Positions 16,085 to 26,600 of a stretch of 64,000 nucleotides of DNA are shown in pieces (within the stretch, counting starts at the first letter, position 1; each line of letters opens with the position of its first letter). A program made the translations under genes and the position numbers. This DNA comes from Gemmatimonadaceae bacterium (GTDB taxonomy: Bacteria; Gemmatimonadota; Gemmatimonadetes; Gemmatimonadales; Gemmatimonadaceae), in contig DATLUQ010000011.1 in assembly GCA_035533015.1 (NCBI GenBank), positions 1-64,000 on the forward strand. The letters are read 5' to 3'. The notes under the pieces are model-generated. The model saw only the letters and a list, made by a program, of their open reading frames with translations, was not told where the DNA came from and searched no databases.

Positions 16085-17265
16085 GTCACGCCCGCGGTGA
16101 GGGATTGGAGCACGCGGCCGGCGCGGCGCGCCGCCTCGCCCAATCGCTCGGGATTCGTGATGAACGAGATGCGGAAGAACCCCTCGCCCCCCTGGCCGAA
16201 GCCGGAGCCGGCGAGCACGATCACCCCCTCGTCCTCGAGCAGCCGCTCGGCGAACAGCGCGCTGGGAATTCCCTCGGGGAGCGGGATCCACAGGTACATC
16301 GTGGCGCGCGGCGTCTCGCATTCGAAACCGGCCGCGCGAAACGCCGCCACGGCAGCGTCGCGGCGCTGCCGGAACACGGCCACGTTGGCCGGCACGAACT
16401 CCGCGTAGCTGTCCAGTGCCGCCACGGCCGCCGCCTGCACCGCCTGGAACGAACCGGTGTCGGTGAACGATTTGACGCGGGCGAGCGCGGCCGCGATCTC
16501 GGGCCGGGCCACGGCCCACCCACAGCGCCACCCGGTCATGTTGTAGGTCTTGGACATCGAGTGGAATTCGATGGCCACGTCGCGCGCGCCGTCGATCTCG
16601 AAGATACTCGGCGCCACGTACCCGTCGTACGTCAGTTCGCTATATGCATTATCATATACGAGCAGGAGGTCCAACTCGCGGCAGCGGCGCACCGTGCGTT
16701 CGAGGTAATCGCGCGGGGCGACGGCCGACGTCGGGTTGTTCGGATAGTTGAGGTAGACGATGCGCGACCGGCGGAGCACGTCGGCGGGCACGTCGTCCAG
16801 CTCGACGAGAAAGTTGGTGCGCGGCCGGAGGGCGTACGTGTACACCTCGCCGCCGGCGAGCCGCGTGCCGCCGGCGTACGAGTTGTAGCCCGGTTCGGGC
16901 ACGATCGTGGCCTGCCCCGGATCGACGTACGCCAGCGCGAGGTGGGAGATGCCCTCCTTGCTGCCGATGAGCGGCACCACTTCACGCATCGGGTCGAACC
17001 GCAGTCCGAACCGCTTGGCCATCCACGCCGACACGGCCTCACGGAACTCCACGAGCCCGATGCCGAATCCGTAGCGGTTCATGGCGGGCACGGTCGCCGC
17101 CTCGGCCAGCCGCCGCTGCGCTGCGGGCGGCGGCATCAGATCCGCGTCGCCCGGACCGAGATCGATCACGTCCACGCCCGCCGCCAGCAGCTCGCGCTTG
17201 CGCTGCGTGGCACGGGCCATGGCGTACTCGGGCAGGGTGTCCAGGCGATGCGCGGTCTTGAGCAC
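16081..17265 (-). CDS. PLP aminotransferase, LL-diaminopimelate aminotransferase-like (394 aa)
   Basis: Fold-type I, class I/II aminotransferase. Visible motifs are MNRYGFGIGLVEFREAVS, then YLNYPNNPTSA (substrate/PLP loop). VYDNAYSE contains the Asp and Tyr contacting PLP, and the Schiff-base lysine is in SMSKTYNMTGWRCG. The length and the NMTGWR signature fit the DapL/aspartate-aminotransferase branch. Substrate cannot be fixed by eye; lysine/peptidoglycan precursor synthesis or another amino acid are options. The GTG start at 17265 shares one base with the upstream stop (TAGTG), so it is coupled to the FAH-family gene. The frame is open further upstream but overlaps that gene. Confidence 0.88.
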   Translation of the reverse strand: MLKTAHRLDTLPEYAMARATQRKRELLAAGVDVIDLGPGDADLMPPPAAQRRLAEAATVPAMNRYGFGIGLVEFREAVSAWMAKRFGLRFDPMREVVPLIGSKEGISHLALAYVDPGQATIVPEPGYNSYAGGTRLAGGEVYTYALRPRTNFLVELDDVPADVLRRSRIVYLNYPNNPTSAVAPRDYLERTVRRCRELDLLLVYDNAYSELTYDGYVAPSIFEIDGARDVAIEFHSMSKTYNMTGWRCGWAVARPEIAAALARVKSFTDTGSFQAVQAAAVAALDSYAEFVPANVAVFRQRRDAAVAAFRAAGFECETPRATMYLWIPLPEGIPSALFAERLLEDEGVIVLAGSGFGQGGEGFFRISFITNPERLGEAARRAGRVLQSLTAGVT

Positions 17266-17903
17266 TAGGTGTGCATCCTGACGGGGTTGCGAACGGTGCT
17301 GAAGCCCGGAACGTCCACTTGTACCTCGTCGCCCGGGGCAAGGGTCCCGACGCCGGCCGGCGTACCCGTGAGCACCAGGTCGCCCGGCACGAGCGTCATC
17401 ACCCTTGAGATATACGCTAACAGAGCCGGAATCGTGAAGACCATGTGCGTTGCCGACCCCCGTTGGCGTTCCGTGCCGTTTACTTGGGTGACCACGGAAA
17501 GCGACGACAGGTCGGCCGGCGGGGCGTGGGGCGCCCCCACGGCGCAGAACGTGTCGAACCCCTTGGCGCGGGTCCACTGCGAATCGGACCGTTGGAGGTC
17601 GCGTGCCGTCACGTCGTTGGCGGCGAACACGCCGCCGATCGCCGAGCGAGCCTGGTCTTCGGACGCGTGGCTGAGCGACCGCCCCAGGAGGATGCCGATC
17701 TCCCCTTCGTATTCCACCTGCTTTGACATCGCGGGGAGCACGATGGGTTGCCCCGCCGGAATGAGGCTCGAGGGCGGCTTCAGGAAGATCAGCGGCTCGG
17801 CGGGCACGTCGTTGCCAAGTTCCCTGGCGTGTTCGGCGTAGTTGCGCCCTACGCAGACGATCTTGGACGGAAGCGCAAAGGGCAGCGGAGCGGAGGCGGG
17901 CAT
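17265..17903 (-). CDS. Fumarylacetoacetate hydrolase family protein (212 aa)
   Basis: Short single-domain FAH-superfamily member. It begins KIVCVGRNYAEHARELGN, followed by EPLIFLKPPSSL. The metal-binding acidic residues are in VEYEGEIGILLG, with GGVFAANDVTARDLQ and a VLTGTPAGVG ending. The family includes acylpyruvases, oxaloacetate decarboxylases and 2-hydroxyhepta-2,4-diene-1,7-dioate isomerases. All act on C-C bonds or tautomers of keto acids with a divalent metal. The exact substrate is not readable. It is the first gene of a three-gene minus-strand run with the aminotransferase and the TonB-like protein. Confidence 0.9.
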   Translation of the reverse strand: MPASAPLPFALPSKIVCVGRNYAEHARELGNDVPAEPLIFLKPPSSLIPAGQPIVLPAMSKQVEYEGEIGILLGRSLSHASEDQARSAIGGVFAANDVTARDLQRSDSQWTRAKGFDTFCAVGAPHAPPADLSSLSVVTQVNGTERQRGSATHMVFTIPALLAYISRVMTLVPGDLVLTGTPAGVGTLAPGDEVQVDVPGFSTVRNPVRMHT

Positions 17904-17979
17904 AGCGGGAAGTTAGCGGCTGGCGAGGCCACCGGCCATTTGCGGCCCCTTCACCGGACGCGGCCGGCCGTTGTCGGCG

Positions 17980-20457
17980 CTAGTCCGCGGCGTAGAAGCG
18001 GCGGATCACGGGGCGCAGGTCCTCCCACGGCTCCATGACCCGGAGCGCCGGCGGAAGTCCGCGCAGCAGTTCGGCGCCATACCGTGCCGTGACGATGCGC
18101 GAATCGGCGATCACCACGGCCCCGCGGTCGGTACCCGAGCGGATCAACCGTCCGAATCCCTGCTTGAGCTTGAGCGCGGCGTCGGGGATCATGTAGTCCT
18201 CGAATGGGTCCCCGCCCCGCTGTTCGATGGCTTCGCAGCGCGCCGCGGTGAGTGGTTCACCCGGCACGCGGAAGGGAATCTTGGCGATCAACAGCGCGCG
18301 CAGCGGCTCGCCCGGCACGTCCACCCCCTCCCAGAACGAGGTCGTGCCGAGCAACACGCCGCGCCCCGATTCCTGGAAGCGCGTGAGCAGGCGGTCGCGC
18401 GAGTCCTCGCCGTGCACGAGTAGCGGCCACCGGCGCTCCACGTTCTTGGCGCGCAGCAGTTCGGCGGCGCGGCGCACCTCGCGGTGGCTGGTGTACAACA
18501 CGAATACGCCGCCATCGGACGCATCGGCGAGGTCGAGCAGCATGCGCACCACGGCGTGTGCGTGGCGCTCGACGTCGCGGTTGGGCGCGGGCGTGTCGGT
18601 GGGAATGGCGAGCAGCGCCTGGTGCGCGTAGTCGAACGGCGATGGCAGGATGCGCGTGACCGGCTCCAGGTCCGACGTCGTGAGCCCCAGCCGGCCGGCC
18701 ATGAAGTCGAACCGGCCTTCGGCGGCCAGCGTGGCGCTCGTGACCACCGCCGTCCGGACCCGCGCGAACAGATCCTCGCGCAGAATGGGGGCGAGGTCCA
18801 GCGGCACGCTCGATACGGCCACGGCCCGATCTCGGCCGCGCGCTTCGATCCATCGCACGGTCTCGCTGCCCGGGTTGGGATCGAGTGCTTCGCGCAGCGC
18901 ATCGCCGGCCCCCTGCAGTCGGCGGGAGACGGCGCGCATCTCGGCGAGCATCGGTGCCGCGTCCTCCGCGCGCTGGCTGCCCTCGAGGCGCTCGCGCACC
19001 AGCGTCAGCCCCTCATCGAGCAGCGACAGCTCGCCCAGCGTGTTCTCCAGCGATACACGCAGCCCGCCGCGCCACGCGGGGTGCAGCGCGAAGTCGTCGG
19101 TGAGGCGCAGCACCTGCCCGCCCGACTGCGCCAGCAGCTCGTCGAGCACGTCGAACAGGATGGCGCTCTTGTCTCGCGCCGAATGGACAGACGGTGCGAG
19201 GCGCTTGCCGATGAGGTCCAGGCTCGCCTCGCCGAGCAGGTCGCGCGCCGATGACAGCCGGGCCACGAGCGTGGGCAGCAGGCCGCGCCCCCTCCGCTCG
19301 AGCCGATTGAACAGGCGCTGCAGGCCGCGGCGCGTGACGCTCGCGCCCAGGTGAGCGGCGGCGGCGTCTTCGAGGTGGTGCCCTTCGTCGATCACGATGC
19401 GCCGGTACGACGGGAGCACCGCGGCCTCCTGCCAATTCTGCGACGCGCGGCGCACGGCGATGTCGGCCAGCAGCAAGTGGTGGTTCACCACCACGACGTC
19501 GGCCTGCGCGGCGGCCCGGCGCGCCTTGAACAGGAAGCAGTCGTTGAAATGCGGGCACTGCATGCGCGTACAGAGGTCCGACTCGGCGGCCACCTCGTCC
19601 CAGATCTCGGGCGACGGCGCCGTGACGAGATCGCTGAGCGAGCCGTCGGTGGTGCGGCGCGCCCATTTCGCGATCGACTCGAGTTCGTCCTGCGTGCCGT
19701 CCTCGAACAGCGACGAGCCCGACGCCCGCGCCTGCTCGAGCCGCGCCAGACAGAGGTAGTTGCGCCAGCCCTTGAGCAGGGCGAAGCGCACCTTCTGGTC
19801 GGTGAGGGCCCGCGCGAGAAAGGGCAGGTCCTTGCGCACGAGCTGTTCCTGGAGGTTGATCGTGTTGGTGGACACGACGGTGCGTTCGCCGTTGGCGGCG
19901 GCCCAACGCAGGGCCGGCACGAGGTAGCCGAGCGACTTGCCGATGCCGGTGCCGGCCTCGAGCATCGCCACGCCGCCGTCGTTGTACGTCTGCGCGACCA
20001 GCCGCGCCATCTCGCGCTGCGCGGGGCGGTCTTCGTACCGCTGGTGGATGCCGGCCACGGGGCCGCCCGGCCCCAGGTCGCGCGACAGCTGGTCGAGATC
20101 GATGGGCCGGGCTTGCGCTTCGTGCGGCACCTCGACCACCACGTACAGGCGGGAGGCGGCGTTGTCGATGATCGCGAAGCCGATGCCGTCGTCGTGCAGG
20201 CGCGCGGCCACGGCAAGGTCGGCGTCCGAGGGATCGAGCACGCCCGAGGGGTGGTTGTGCACGAGGATCTCGCCGCGCTGCGCGAACCCGGGCAGGGCCA
20301 GCACGCTGGTGACGTCGCCGCGGGAGACGACGCGGCCGGTCTGGAACACACCGTCGGCGTCTTCAGTGCAGACGAAGCACACCTCGCGGCCCCCGGCAAG
20401 TCCGATCGCCGCGCGCAGCGCGGCGGCGACTTTGGGGCTGAGGCGCGACTCCGGCAT
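17980..20457 (-). CDS. dinG: DinG-type ATP-dependent helicase with N-terminal RadC/JAB domain (825 aa)
   Basis: Superfamily 2 XPD/DinG helicase. Walker A is in EAGTGIGKSLGY (about residue 170), the DEAH variant is in VIDEGHHLED (about 357), and motif VI reads QGFGRLIRS. Four cysteines between motifs Ia and II (C in NYLCLARL, C in SDLCTRMQCPHFNDC) should hold the 4Fe-4S cluster. Residues 20-112 resemble RadC/JAB. They run from REVCFVCTEDADG to ILVHNHPSGVLDPSDADL, with the JAMM pattern H-x-H, Ser and Asp intact. In many Firmicutes DinG carries an exonuclease at this position; here it is a JAMM-type domain. It probably unwinds R-loops or damaged DNA. No overlapping neighbour. Confidence 0.9.
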   Translation of the reverse strand: MPESRLSPKVAAALRAAIGLAGGREVCFVCTEDADGVFQTGRVVSRGDVTSVLALPGFAQRGEILVHNHPSGVLDPSDADLAVAARLHDDGIGFAIIDNAASRLYVVVEVPHEAQARPIDLDQLSRDLGPGGPVAGIHQRYEDRPAQREMARLVAQTYNDGGVAMLEAGTGIGKSLGYLVPALRWAAANGERTVVSTNTINLQEQLVRKDLPFLARALTDQKVRFALLKGWRNYLCLARLEQARASGSSLFEDGTQDELESIAKWARRTTDGSLSDLVTAPSPEIWDEVAAESDLCTRMQCPHFNDCFLFKARRAAAQADVVVVNHHLLLADIAVRRASQNWQEAAVLPSYRRIVIDEGHHLEDAAAAHLGASVTRRGLQRLFNRLERRGRGLLPTLVARLSSARDLLGEASLDLIGKRLAPSVHSARDKSAILFDVLDELLAQSGGQVLRLTDDFALHPAWRGGLRVSLENTLGELSLLDEGLTLVRERLEGSQRAEDAAPMLAEMRAVSRRLQGAGDALREALDPNPGSETVRWIEARGRDRAVAVSSVPLDLAPILREDLFARVRTAVVTSATLAAEGRFDFMAGRLGLTTSDLEPVTRILPSPFDYAHQALLAIPTDTPAPNRDVERHAHAVVRMLLDLADASDGGVFVLYTSHREVRRAAELLRAKNVERRWPLLVHGEDSRDRLLTRFQESGRGVLLGTTSFWEGVDVPGEPLRALLIAKIPFRVPGEPLTAARCEAIEQRGGDPFEDYMIPDAALKLKQGFGRLIRSGTDRGAVVIADSRIVTARYGAELLRGLPPALRVMEPWEDLRPVIRRFYAAD

Positions 20458-20656
20458 GCCACAAACCTAACCCGTGGGCGGCGGGCACCACAGTTCAGGC
20501 GCGGCGGGCGGGATCATCTTGCCGCAGAGGGTCGCGATCTGGATGGTGGAGCAGTTCCAACGAGTGAGTTGCTGTTGCCGTTCAGATCCGCCGCATCCGT
20601 CTCATCCGTCAGATTGCAGTTCTGGCACTTGCGCGTGTCGTTGCTGTTGAGGCGTC

Positions 20657-21937
20657 CTACGTCTTGAGCGGCTTCTTCCTGGCCGCCGGGAACAGGACAT
20701 TGTTGAGAATGAGCCGGTACCCGGGGGAGTTCTTGTGGAGCGACAGGTCGGTGGGCGGATTGCCGATCGCGTGCTCGGGGTCTTCGGGATCGTGGCCGCC
20801 GTAGTAGGTCCACGTTCCCTTGCCGTAGTCGCCGTGGAGGTATTTGACCCACGGCGTGCCCTCCTCGAAGGCCAGCACGACGTCGCTGGGCTTGAGGGTG
20901 GTCTTGGTGAAGCTGGTCGTGACCCCATAGAAATCGTTGATCACGCTCCGGTGGTCCTGCACGAGCATCGACGCCACGGGATCGAACTTGGCCGAGAAGT
21001 TGAACAGCGTGAACGTGCCCAGCGGCTGACGGCGGGCCGGGTCGTTCACCTGGTGGCCGTCGATGTCGCTCATCGAGTTCACGTAGGGCGACATCTCGAG
21101 GTGGGCATCGCGGAAGGCGAGGGCGCGCGACCAGTCCATCTTCCGGTCGGCGTCGGGGTCCATGGGTGTGCCGTCGGAGAAGGGCTGCGCGATGTCCACG
21201 TCGTGGCCGGCCAGCGCGAGGTCCAGCGTCTCGGTGGCTCCGCACATCGCGAACAGGAAGCCGCCGTTGGTCACGAACTGGCGGATGCGGTCGGCGACGT
21301 CCTTCTTGAGCGCCGGCACATTCGCAAACCCATATTTCCGAGCCGTGGTGAGCGCGGTCTGCACCATCTCGATGAACCAGGGCGCGTCGCGGTACCCCAG
21401 ATAGAACTTGTTGAACTGCCCCGTGAAGTCCTCGTGGTGCAGGTGCAGCCAGTCGTACTTGCTCAGGTCGCCGTGTTCGACCTCGTCGTCGTAGACCGGC
21501 GTGTACGCGATGCCCGCGTACTTGAGCGCGAGCGTCACCGCGTCGTCCCACGGCGCGGCATCGGGCGGCGTGTACACGGCGATGCGCGGCGCTTTCTCCA
21601 GCGGCACCGAGTCCATGTTCGAGTCCTGGATGAGCGCGCGCACCGACGCGAGCTTGGCGTCGTCCATCGGCTCGACGGTGACGCCGTCCAGCGCCGCCTC
21701 CGTGCGCAGTTCCTCCACGTCGGGCAACAGGAACGACCCGCCCCGATAGTTGAGCAGCCATTCCGATTTGAGCCCGGCCTTGAGCGCCCCGAAGGTGAGC
21801 CCGTACGCCTTGAGGTGGTCGGCCTGTGCGTCATCCATGGGCACGAGCACGTGCGCCACGTCGAACCGCGGCAGCCGCACGAAGCGCGCCCCCACGGCGG
21901 CCACCGCCATGTGCCGCAGCCAGTCGCGCCGCCTCAT
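20657..21937 (-). CDS. 'Asparagine synthetase B'-like exported protein (426 aa)
   Basis: The start is ATG 21937, overlapping the TPR gene stop (ATGA). The N-terminus RRRDWLRHMAVAAVGARF resembles a Tat/Sec export signal with a leading RRRDWLR. It is followed by VAHVLVPMDDAQADHLKAYG and EWLLNYRGGSFLLPD. The central part (about residues 115-300) looks like a class I glutamine-amidotransferase-like fold of the kind used in ThuA/DUF4159-type proteins (FVTNGGFLFAMCGATETLDLA, WTYYGGHDPED). From memory, homologues are often labelled asparagine synthetase B, but no ATP-pyrophosphatase motif (SGGxDS) is present. The catalytic function is unknown. It is last in an operon with DUF4159, DUF4175 and TPR proteins. 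Confidence 0.75.
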   Translation of the reverse strand: MRRRDWLRHMAVAAVGARFVRLPRFDVAHVLVPMDDAQADHLKAYGLTFGALKAGLKSEWLLNYRGGSFLLPDVEELRTEAALDGVTVEPMDDAKLASVRALIQDSNMDSVPLEKAPRIAVYTPPDAAPWDDAVTLALKYAGIAYTPVYDDEVEHGDLSKYDWLHLHHEDFTGQFNKFYLGYRDAPWFIEMVQTALTTARKYGFANVPALKKDVADRIRQFVTNGGFLFAMCGATETLDLALAGHDVDIAQPFSDGTPMDPDADRKMDWSRALAFRDAHLEMSPYVNSMSDIDGHQVNDPARRQPLGTFTLFNFSAKFDPVASMLVQDHRSVINDFYGVTTSFTKTTLKPSDVVLAFEEGTPWVKYLHGDYGKGTWTYYGGHDPEDPEHAIGNPPTDLSLHKNSPGYRLILNNVLFPAARKKPLKT

Positions 21938-23667
21938 GCCTGCACCGCCGCGGCCGCAGGGCGTCCGCCACCCTGGCCGCCCCCGGGAATGGACTGACGG
22001 GCCAACTCCAATTCGCGCCGCGCCTGCGGCACGAGCGCGCTCTCCGGATACGTGAGGATCATGTGTTCCAACCGCTGCAAGGCGCCGGCCGCGTTGCCGC
22101 TGCGGCGCAACTGGCGTGCCCACGCCAGCTCCGCGCCCGGCGCTTCGGGGCTGTCGGGAAAATCCTTCAGAATGCGCGCCCAGATCCCCACCGCCGCGCT
22201 GTCGGCGTGGCGGGCCTCGTCGATGCGCGCCACCAGGGACAGCAGCGCGGACGCCGCATCGGCGTGGCCGGCCGCGGCCTGCGTGAACGCGGTCGCGGCG
22301 CCGGTCGAATCGAGCCGCGCCAGGGCGAGGAACGCCCGCCCCACGTCGGGAGCGCTGTCTTCCGGCATGCGCGTGATGAGCCCCAAGGCTTCGGCCAGTT
22401 CGGGGGAAGCGTCGGTGGAGTTGCGGAGCATGGCGCGGGCGCCGGACAGGTTTCCCTCGTAGAGCGCCAGCCATCCCGCCGCGTCGCTGGAGTCGGCGTC
22501 GGGGCCGGCGCGATCGAGCGCCGCCCGCGCGCGCTCGAGATTCCCCGTGCGCACCCAGCCGAACGCCACCGATCGTTCCAACGCTTCGAGCTGCACCGGA
22601 AGCAGCAGGTGCGCGAAGCCCTGCACGAGCGCGTCCGCTTCGGCCGGCTTGCCGGCCGCCGCCAGCGCCCGCACGCGCAGCGGCAGCACCGTTGCCGCAG
22701 CGTTGGCCGAATCGACGCCGGACGCGGGGGCGAGGGCGAGCGCCGTTTGCGGATCGCCGGCGTTGAGCGCGGCCGCGGCGGCCTGCAGGGCGAGCGTGGG
22801 CGAGGCGCGCACGTGCAGCGCGGCCACGTACGCGTCGCGGGCCAGCGCCCATCGCTCTTCGGCTCCGGCGCGCGCCGCGAAGTCCAGCCACGCATCGATG
22901 CTCGCGCTGTCGGGGCGGAGATCCCGCAGCGCGGCCCACGCGTTGCCGGGCGATCCCCAACTCATCTCCAGTTCGGCCAGCGCGCGGCGCGCGCCGAGAT
23001 CCACCGGCAGCGAGCGGAACGCGGCGCGCACCGAGTCGCGCGCGCCCTCCGGCGCCGGCGCCAGCGCGTACGCCGCCGCCTGGTCGAGATCCGGATTGGC
23101 GGCCAGCGCGCCTCGCCACGCCGCGGCCGACGACGCCCACTGGCCGAGCGCGGCGCGCGACTCCGCGAGTTCCATCTGGAGCGACGACGTGGTGCCCAAG
23201 GCGAGCCCGGCCAGCCGAATGATCGAGTCCGCCTCGACGGCCCGGCCGTTCTGCAGCAGGAGGCGCGCGTACTCGCGGTACGGATCGGCCGAGCCGGGAA
23301 TGGCCTGGACCCAATCCTCGAACGATCGACGCACCATGTCGTCGCGCGCCAGCATGCTGTAGGCGCGCAGCTGCACGCTGCGGAACACCGGCTCGGTAGG
23401 ATTCTGCGCGATGAGCGAGTCGAGCGGCACGAGCAGCGAGTCGGTCTGGTGCAGCTCGGCGTACACGCGTTCGAGCCCGAGCATGGCGTTCACGCGGTCG
23501 GGGCCCTGCAGCGCCGTGCGGTACAGCGGCGCCGCCGCGCGGTAGTTTCCGGAACCCTCGAGGTCGAGCGCGCGGTAGAAGGCCGACGTGTCGGCCCGCT
23601 GCGCGCTGGCCAGCGCGGGCGCGAGGAGGGCGATGGCCAACGCGAGCCTACGGATTGCCGCCGCCAT
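21934..23667 (-). CDS. Exported TPR-repeat protein (577 aa)
   Basis: A Sec signal peptide (RRLALAIALLAPALASAQ, cleavage after ASA) is followed by a run of Ala-rich helical pairs with the TPR pattern (for example FYRALDLEGSGNYRAAAPLYRTAL, then HLLLPVQLEALERSVAFGWVRTGNLERARAALDRA split over several repeats). It is a periplasmic scaffold predicted to bind partners. It overlaps the DUF4175-like gene by 20 bases and the downstream gene by 4. In similar operons such TPR proteins accompany large membrane coiled-coil proteins. Confidence 0.8.
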   Translation of the reverse strand: MAAAIRRLALAIALLAPALASAQRADTSAFYRALDLEGSGNYRAAAPLYRTALQGPDRVNAMLGLERVYAELHQTDSLLVPLDSLIAQNPTEPVFRSVQLRAYSMLARDDMVRRSFEDWVQAIPGSADPYREYARLLLQNGRAVEADSIIRLAGLALGTTSSLQMELAESRAALGQWASSAAAWRGALAANPDLDQAAAYALAPAPEGARDSVRAAFRSLPVDLGARRALAELEMSWGSPGNAWAALRDLRPDSASIDAWLDFAARAGAEERWALARDAYVAALHVRASPTLALQAAAAALNAGDPQTALALAPASGVDSANAAATVLPLRVRALAAAGKPAEADALVQGFAHLLLPVQLEALERSVAFGWVRTGNLERARAALDRAGPDADSSDAAGWLALYEGNLSGARAMLRNSTDASPELAEALGLITRMPEDSAPDVGRAFLALARLDSTGAATAFTQAAAGHADAASALLSLVARIDEARHADSAAVGIWARILKDFPDSPEAPGAELAWARQLRRSGNAAGALQRLEHMILTYPESALVPQARRELELARQSIPGGGQGGGRPAAAAVQA

Positions 23668-26600
23668 TGATCCGCTTGAAGTACTCGAGAACGGCGCGGC
23701 GCTCGTCGGCCGACAGGCCGCGCAACTCGTCCCAGGTGGGTGGGCGGTACTTCACGCCGGCCCGCCCCGCGGCCTCCTGGTTCTGCGGCGCGAACAGCTT
23801 GGGGTTCACCGCCGACTCGGACTCGCGCTTGCCCGTGTCGTCGCGCTCGTCCTTCTGGAGGGAGCGGCCGGCATCGAGCATGTGACGCAGCAACTGTTCC
23901 TGGCGGGCGACCGTGGCGGCGTCCACTCGGCCATTCTGGAGCGCGTCGGCCACGGCGCGCGCCTCCTTGGCGAGTTGAGCGGCGCGGTCACCGCCCGCGG
24001 CGTCGCTGAGGTCGTCGAGCTGCTGCGATAGCCGCCGCTCCTGGTTGGCCAGCATGCGCGCCGTGGCCTGCGCGTCGAGACTCATCTGGCCCTGGCCAGG
24101 CAGCGGAAGCAGGCTCTGCGCCTGCGAATTGATGGAGCCCTGCTTCTTGGCGGCGTCCTGCAGCTGCTGCAGCATCTCGGCGAACCCGGACGCCGAGCTG
24201 GCGGAGTTGGCGCGCTGCCGGTCGCGGGCCAGCGCGGCCGCCGCCTGGTTGAGCGCGTCGGCGGCGGCGCCCATCGTGGACGGCGTCTGTTCGGCGTTGC
24301 GCGGATCGGCGGCCGATTTCGTGGCCTGGGCCACTGTCTGCGCCGCGTCACTCACCGCGCGCTGGGCGCGTCCCGAGAGCAGCGTGGTCTTCTGCGCCTG
24401 CTCCTGGAGTTGGCGCTGCGTCTGTTCGACGCCCTGCTGCAAGGCGCTCTGGTCGCCGCGCAGCCGTTCGGGTGCCGCCTGGCCGCTGCGCGTCTGGTCC
24501 TCGAGGCGAGACTCCTGCCGCGCCATCTGGAGCAGTTCCTGGACGGCGCGGTCCAGCTCCTGGGTGAGTTCGTTCTTCCATTCCGCCACCTGCGCGTCGC
24601 GCGCCTGCTGCATGGCTTGGGCGGCGTGCTGCATTTCGTCGGCGGCCGACCGGGCGTCGGCCCGTTGGCGCATGGACTGCTCGGACGCGCGGGCCATGGT
24701 CTGGGCGTCGTCCGCGCGCTTGGCGCCGGCGTTCGCGTGCTGATCGGCCAGCTTCTGCTGCAACTGCTGGATGGCGCTGGCCAGCCGGCCGGAGCGGTCG
24801 GCCAACTCGCGGGGCAGGTCGCGCGCGCCCACGGGCGGATTATTATCGTTCTGTGATGACCCGGCGGAGTCGGCGGTCGCGCCGCGGCGTGGGGCAGAAT
24901 CGGCCAGCGTCCGCTCGCGTCCCGCAATATCCCGCGCCTCGTCGTGCAGCGTCTGCATGGCGCCCTCGAACGCGGCGCGCTGCAGCATCTGGGCGCTCTT
25001 GTCCAACTGCGCGCGCAACTGCTTCTGCAACGCCGCCAGGTTGGCCAGCGACCGCTGTGCGCTCCGCGCGTCGAGCTGCGTGGCGGCTGACCGGAGCTTC
25101 TGCATCTCGGCCAGAAGCTGGGGGGTGAGCGCGTCCTTGAGCATCTGCTGCGCGTCGCGCAGCTGCCGCGCCAGCGCGCTGTCGAGCGCGCCGGCCTGCG
25201 CGAGCTGCGCCTGAAGCTGGGCCGCCGCCTTCTGCAGTTGCTGCACGCGGTCAGCCAGGTCCTGCTGCTCCTTGGCCAACGCCTTGGCCTTTTCCGCCGA
25301 CTCGTAGCTCATCGAGCGGGCGCGGTCGGCCGCGGCGGCGGCGGCCCGCGGGGCGTTCTCCACGGCCCGGTTCATCCCCTCGCGCGCCGCCTCGCTGGTT
25401 CGCTCCTGGAGGCTCTGTTCGGCAGTGGCGGTGCGCTGCACGGCGGTGACCGCGGAATCGGCCGCGGCGCGCGCGATCGCCCGGCGTTCGTCGAGGCTCG
25501 GCACCTTGAGCAGGAGCTCGCGGCTCGTGGCCCGCTGGGCCCAGGGAGAATTGTCCACCGCCGACAGCGTCACGTGGAGCGCGTCGCCCGGCTGCAACTG
25601 CCGGGCGGCGAGATCGATGATCACGTCCCCGCCCCACGCCGGCCCCTGGTTGGCCGCCAGGCGCTGAGTGGTTTCGGTGCGCCGGTCACCGGCGCCATCG
25701 CGCCAGAGGTGCAACTCCACCACCGACAGCCCGTGGTCATCGGCCGCCGCGCCCTGCAGCGTCACGGTGTCGAAGGCCGCGACGAGGGTGTCGGCACGTG
25801 GCGCCAGGATCTCCACGTGGGGCGCCGAGTCGGGCACCACCGTGACGTCGAGGACGGCGGGCACGTCCTGCACGGCGGCCTCGGCGCCGCGCGCGTACCA
25901 GCTCCAACGGCCGGTGGCGGGCGGCGCGAGCCGGCCGCTGAACGCGCGGCCGTCGGCGTGCAACGCCACGGAGTCGCGCTCGCCGGCCAGCCCGACGGCC
26001 ACGAGCGGCGTGGACGCGCGGCCGGTGAATTCGATGATCGTGCCGCGCGGGATCACCACCGGTTCGCCCACGGGCAGCGTCTCGGCCGGGCGGTCGAGAT
26101 ACGACGGATAGACGGCGCGCATGGTGATCGCGCCCACGAACGGGCGATCCGTCACGCGCACCACGGCGGTATCGCTGTGCGCACGCCCGTCGGTGACGAC
26201 GAGACTCAGGTCGCCGCCCAGCGGGCCGAGGACGAGCGACGCGAGCCCGGTGGCCGGCGACACGTCGAGTCTGCGGGTGGTCCATCCCTCACCGGTGGTG
26301 CGGTCCTGCAAGTCCACCGTGGCGCGCCCGATCGCGGTCACGGTCACGCGCACGGTATCGCCGCGCAGTACGAGGCGCGGCAGCCCCTCGAAGGCGAGCG
26401 GCGCGAGCAGCGTACCGCGCCAGGCGCTCACGGGGCGCAGCAGCGCCATGAGGCCGTCGCCCTGCAGCGGCGCCACGACGCCGAGCAGCAGGGCGGTGAC
26501 GGCCGCCGCGGCTCCCACCTGGAGCGTGCGACGGCGGGCGTGTCCGCGCATGACCGGAGCGAGGGCCCCGCCGTGGGCGCCCAGCGACTCGCCGAGCACC

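Noticed and set aside
19351-20667. Plus-strand frame across dinG, also open across the start region
   Set aside because: Antisense to dinG; no recognisable content.
21826-23670. Plus-strand frame of 614 codons over the TPR gene
   Set aside because: Antisense shadow; the TPR reading has a signal peptide, repeats and coupled neighbours.
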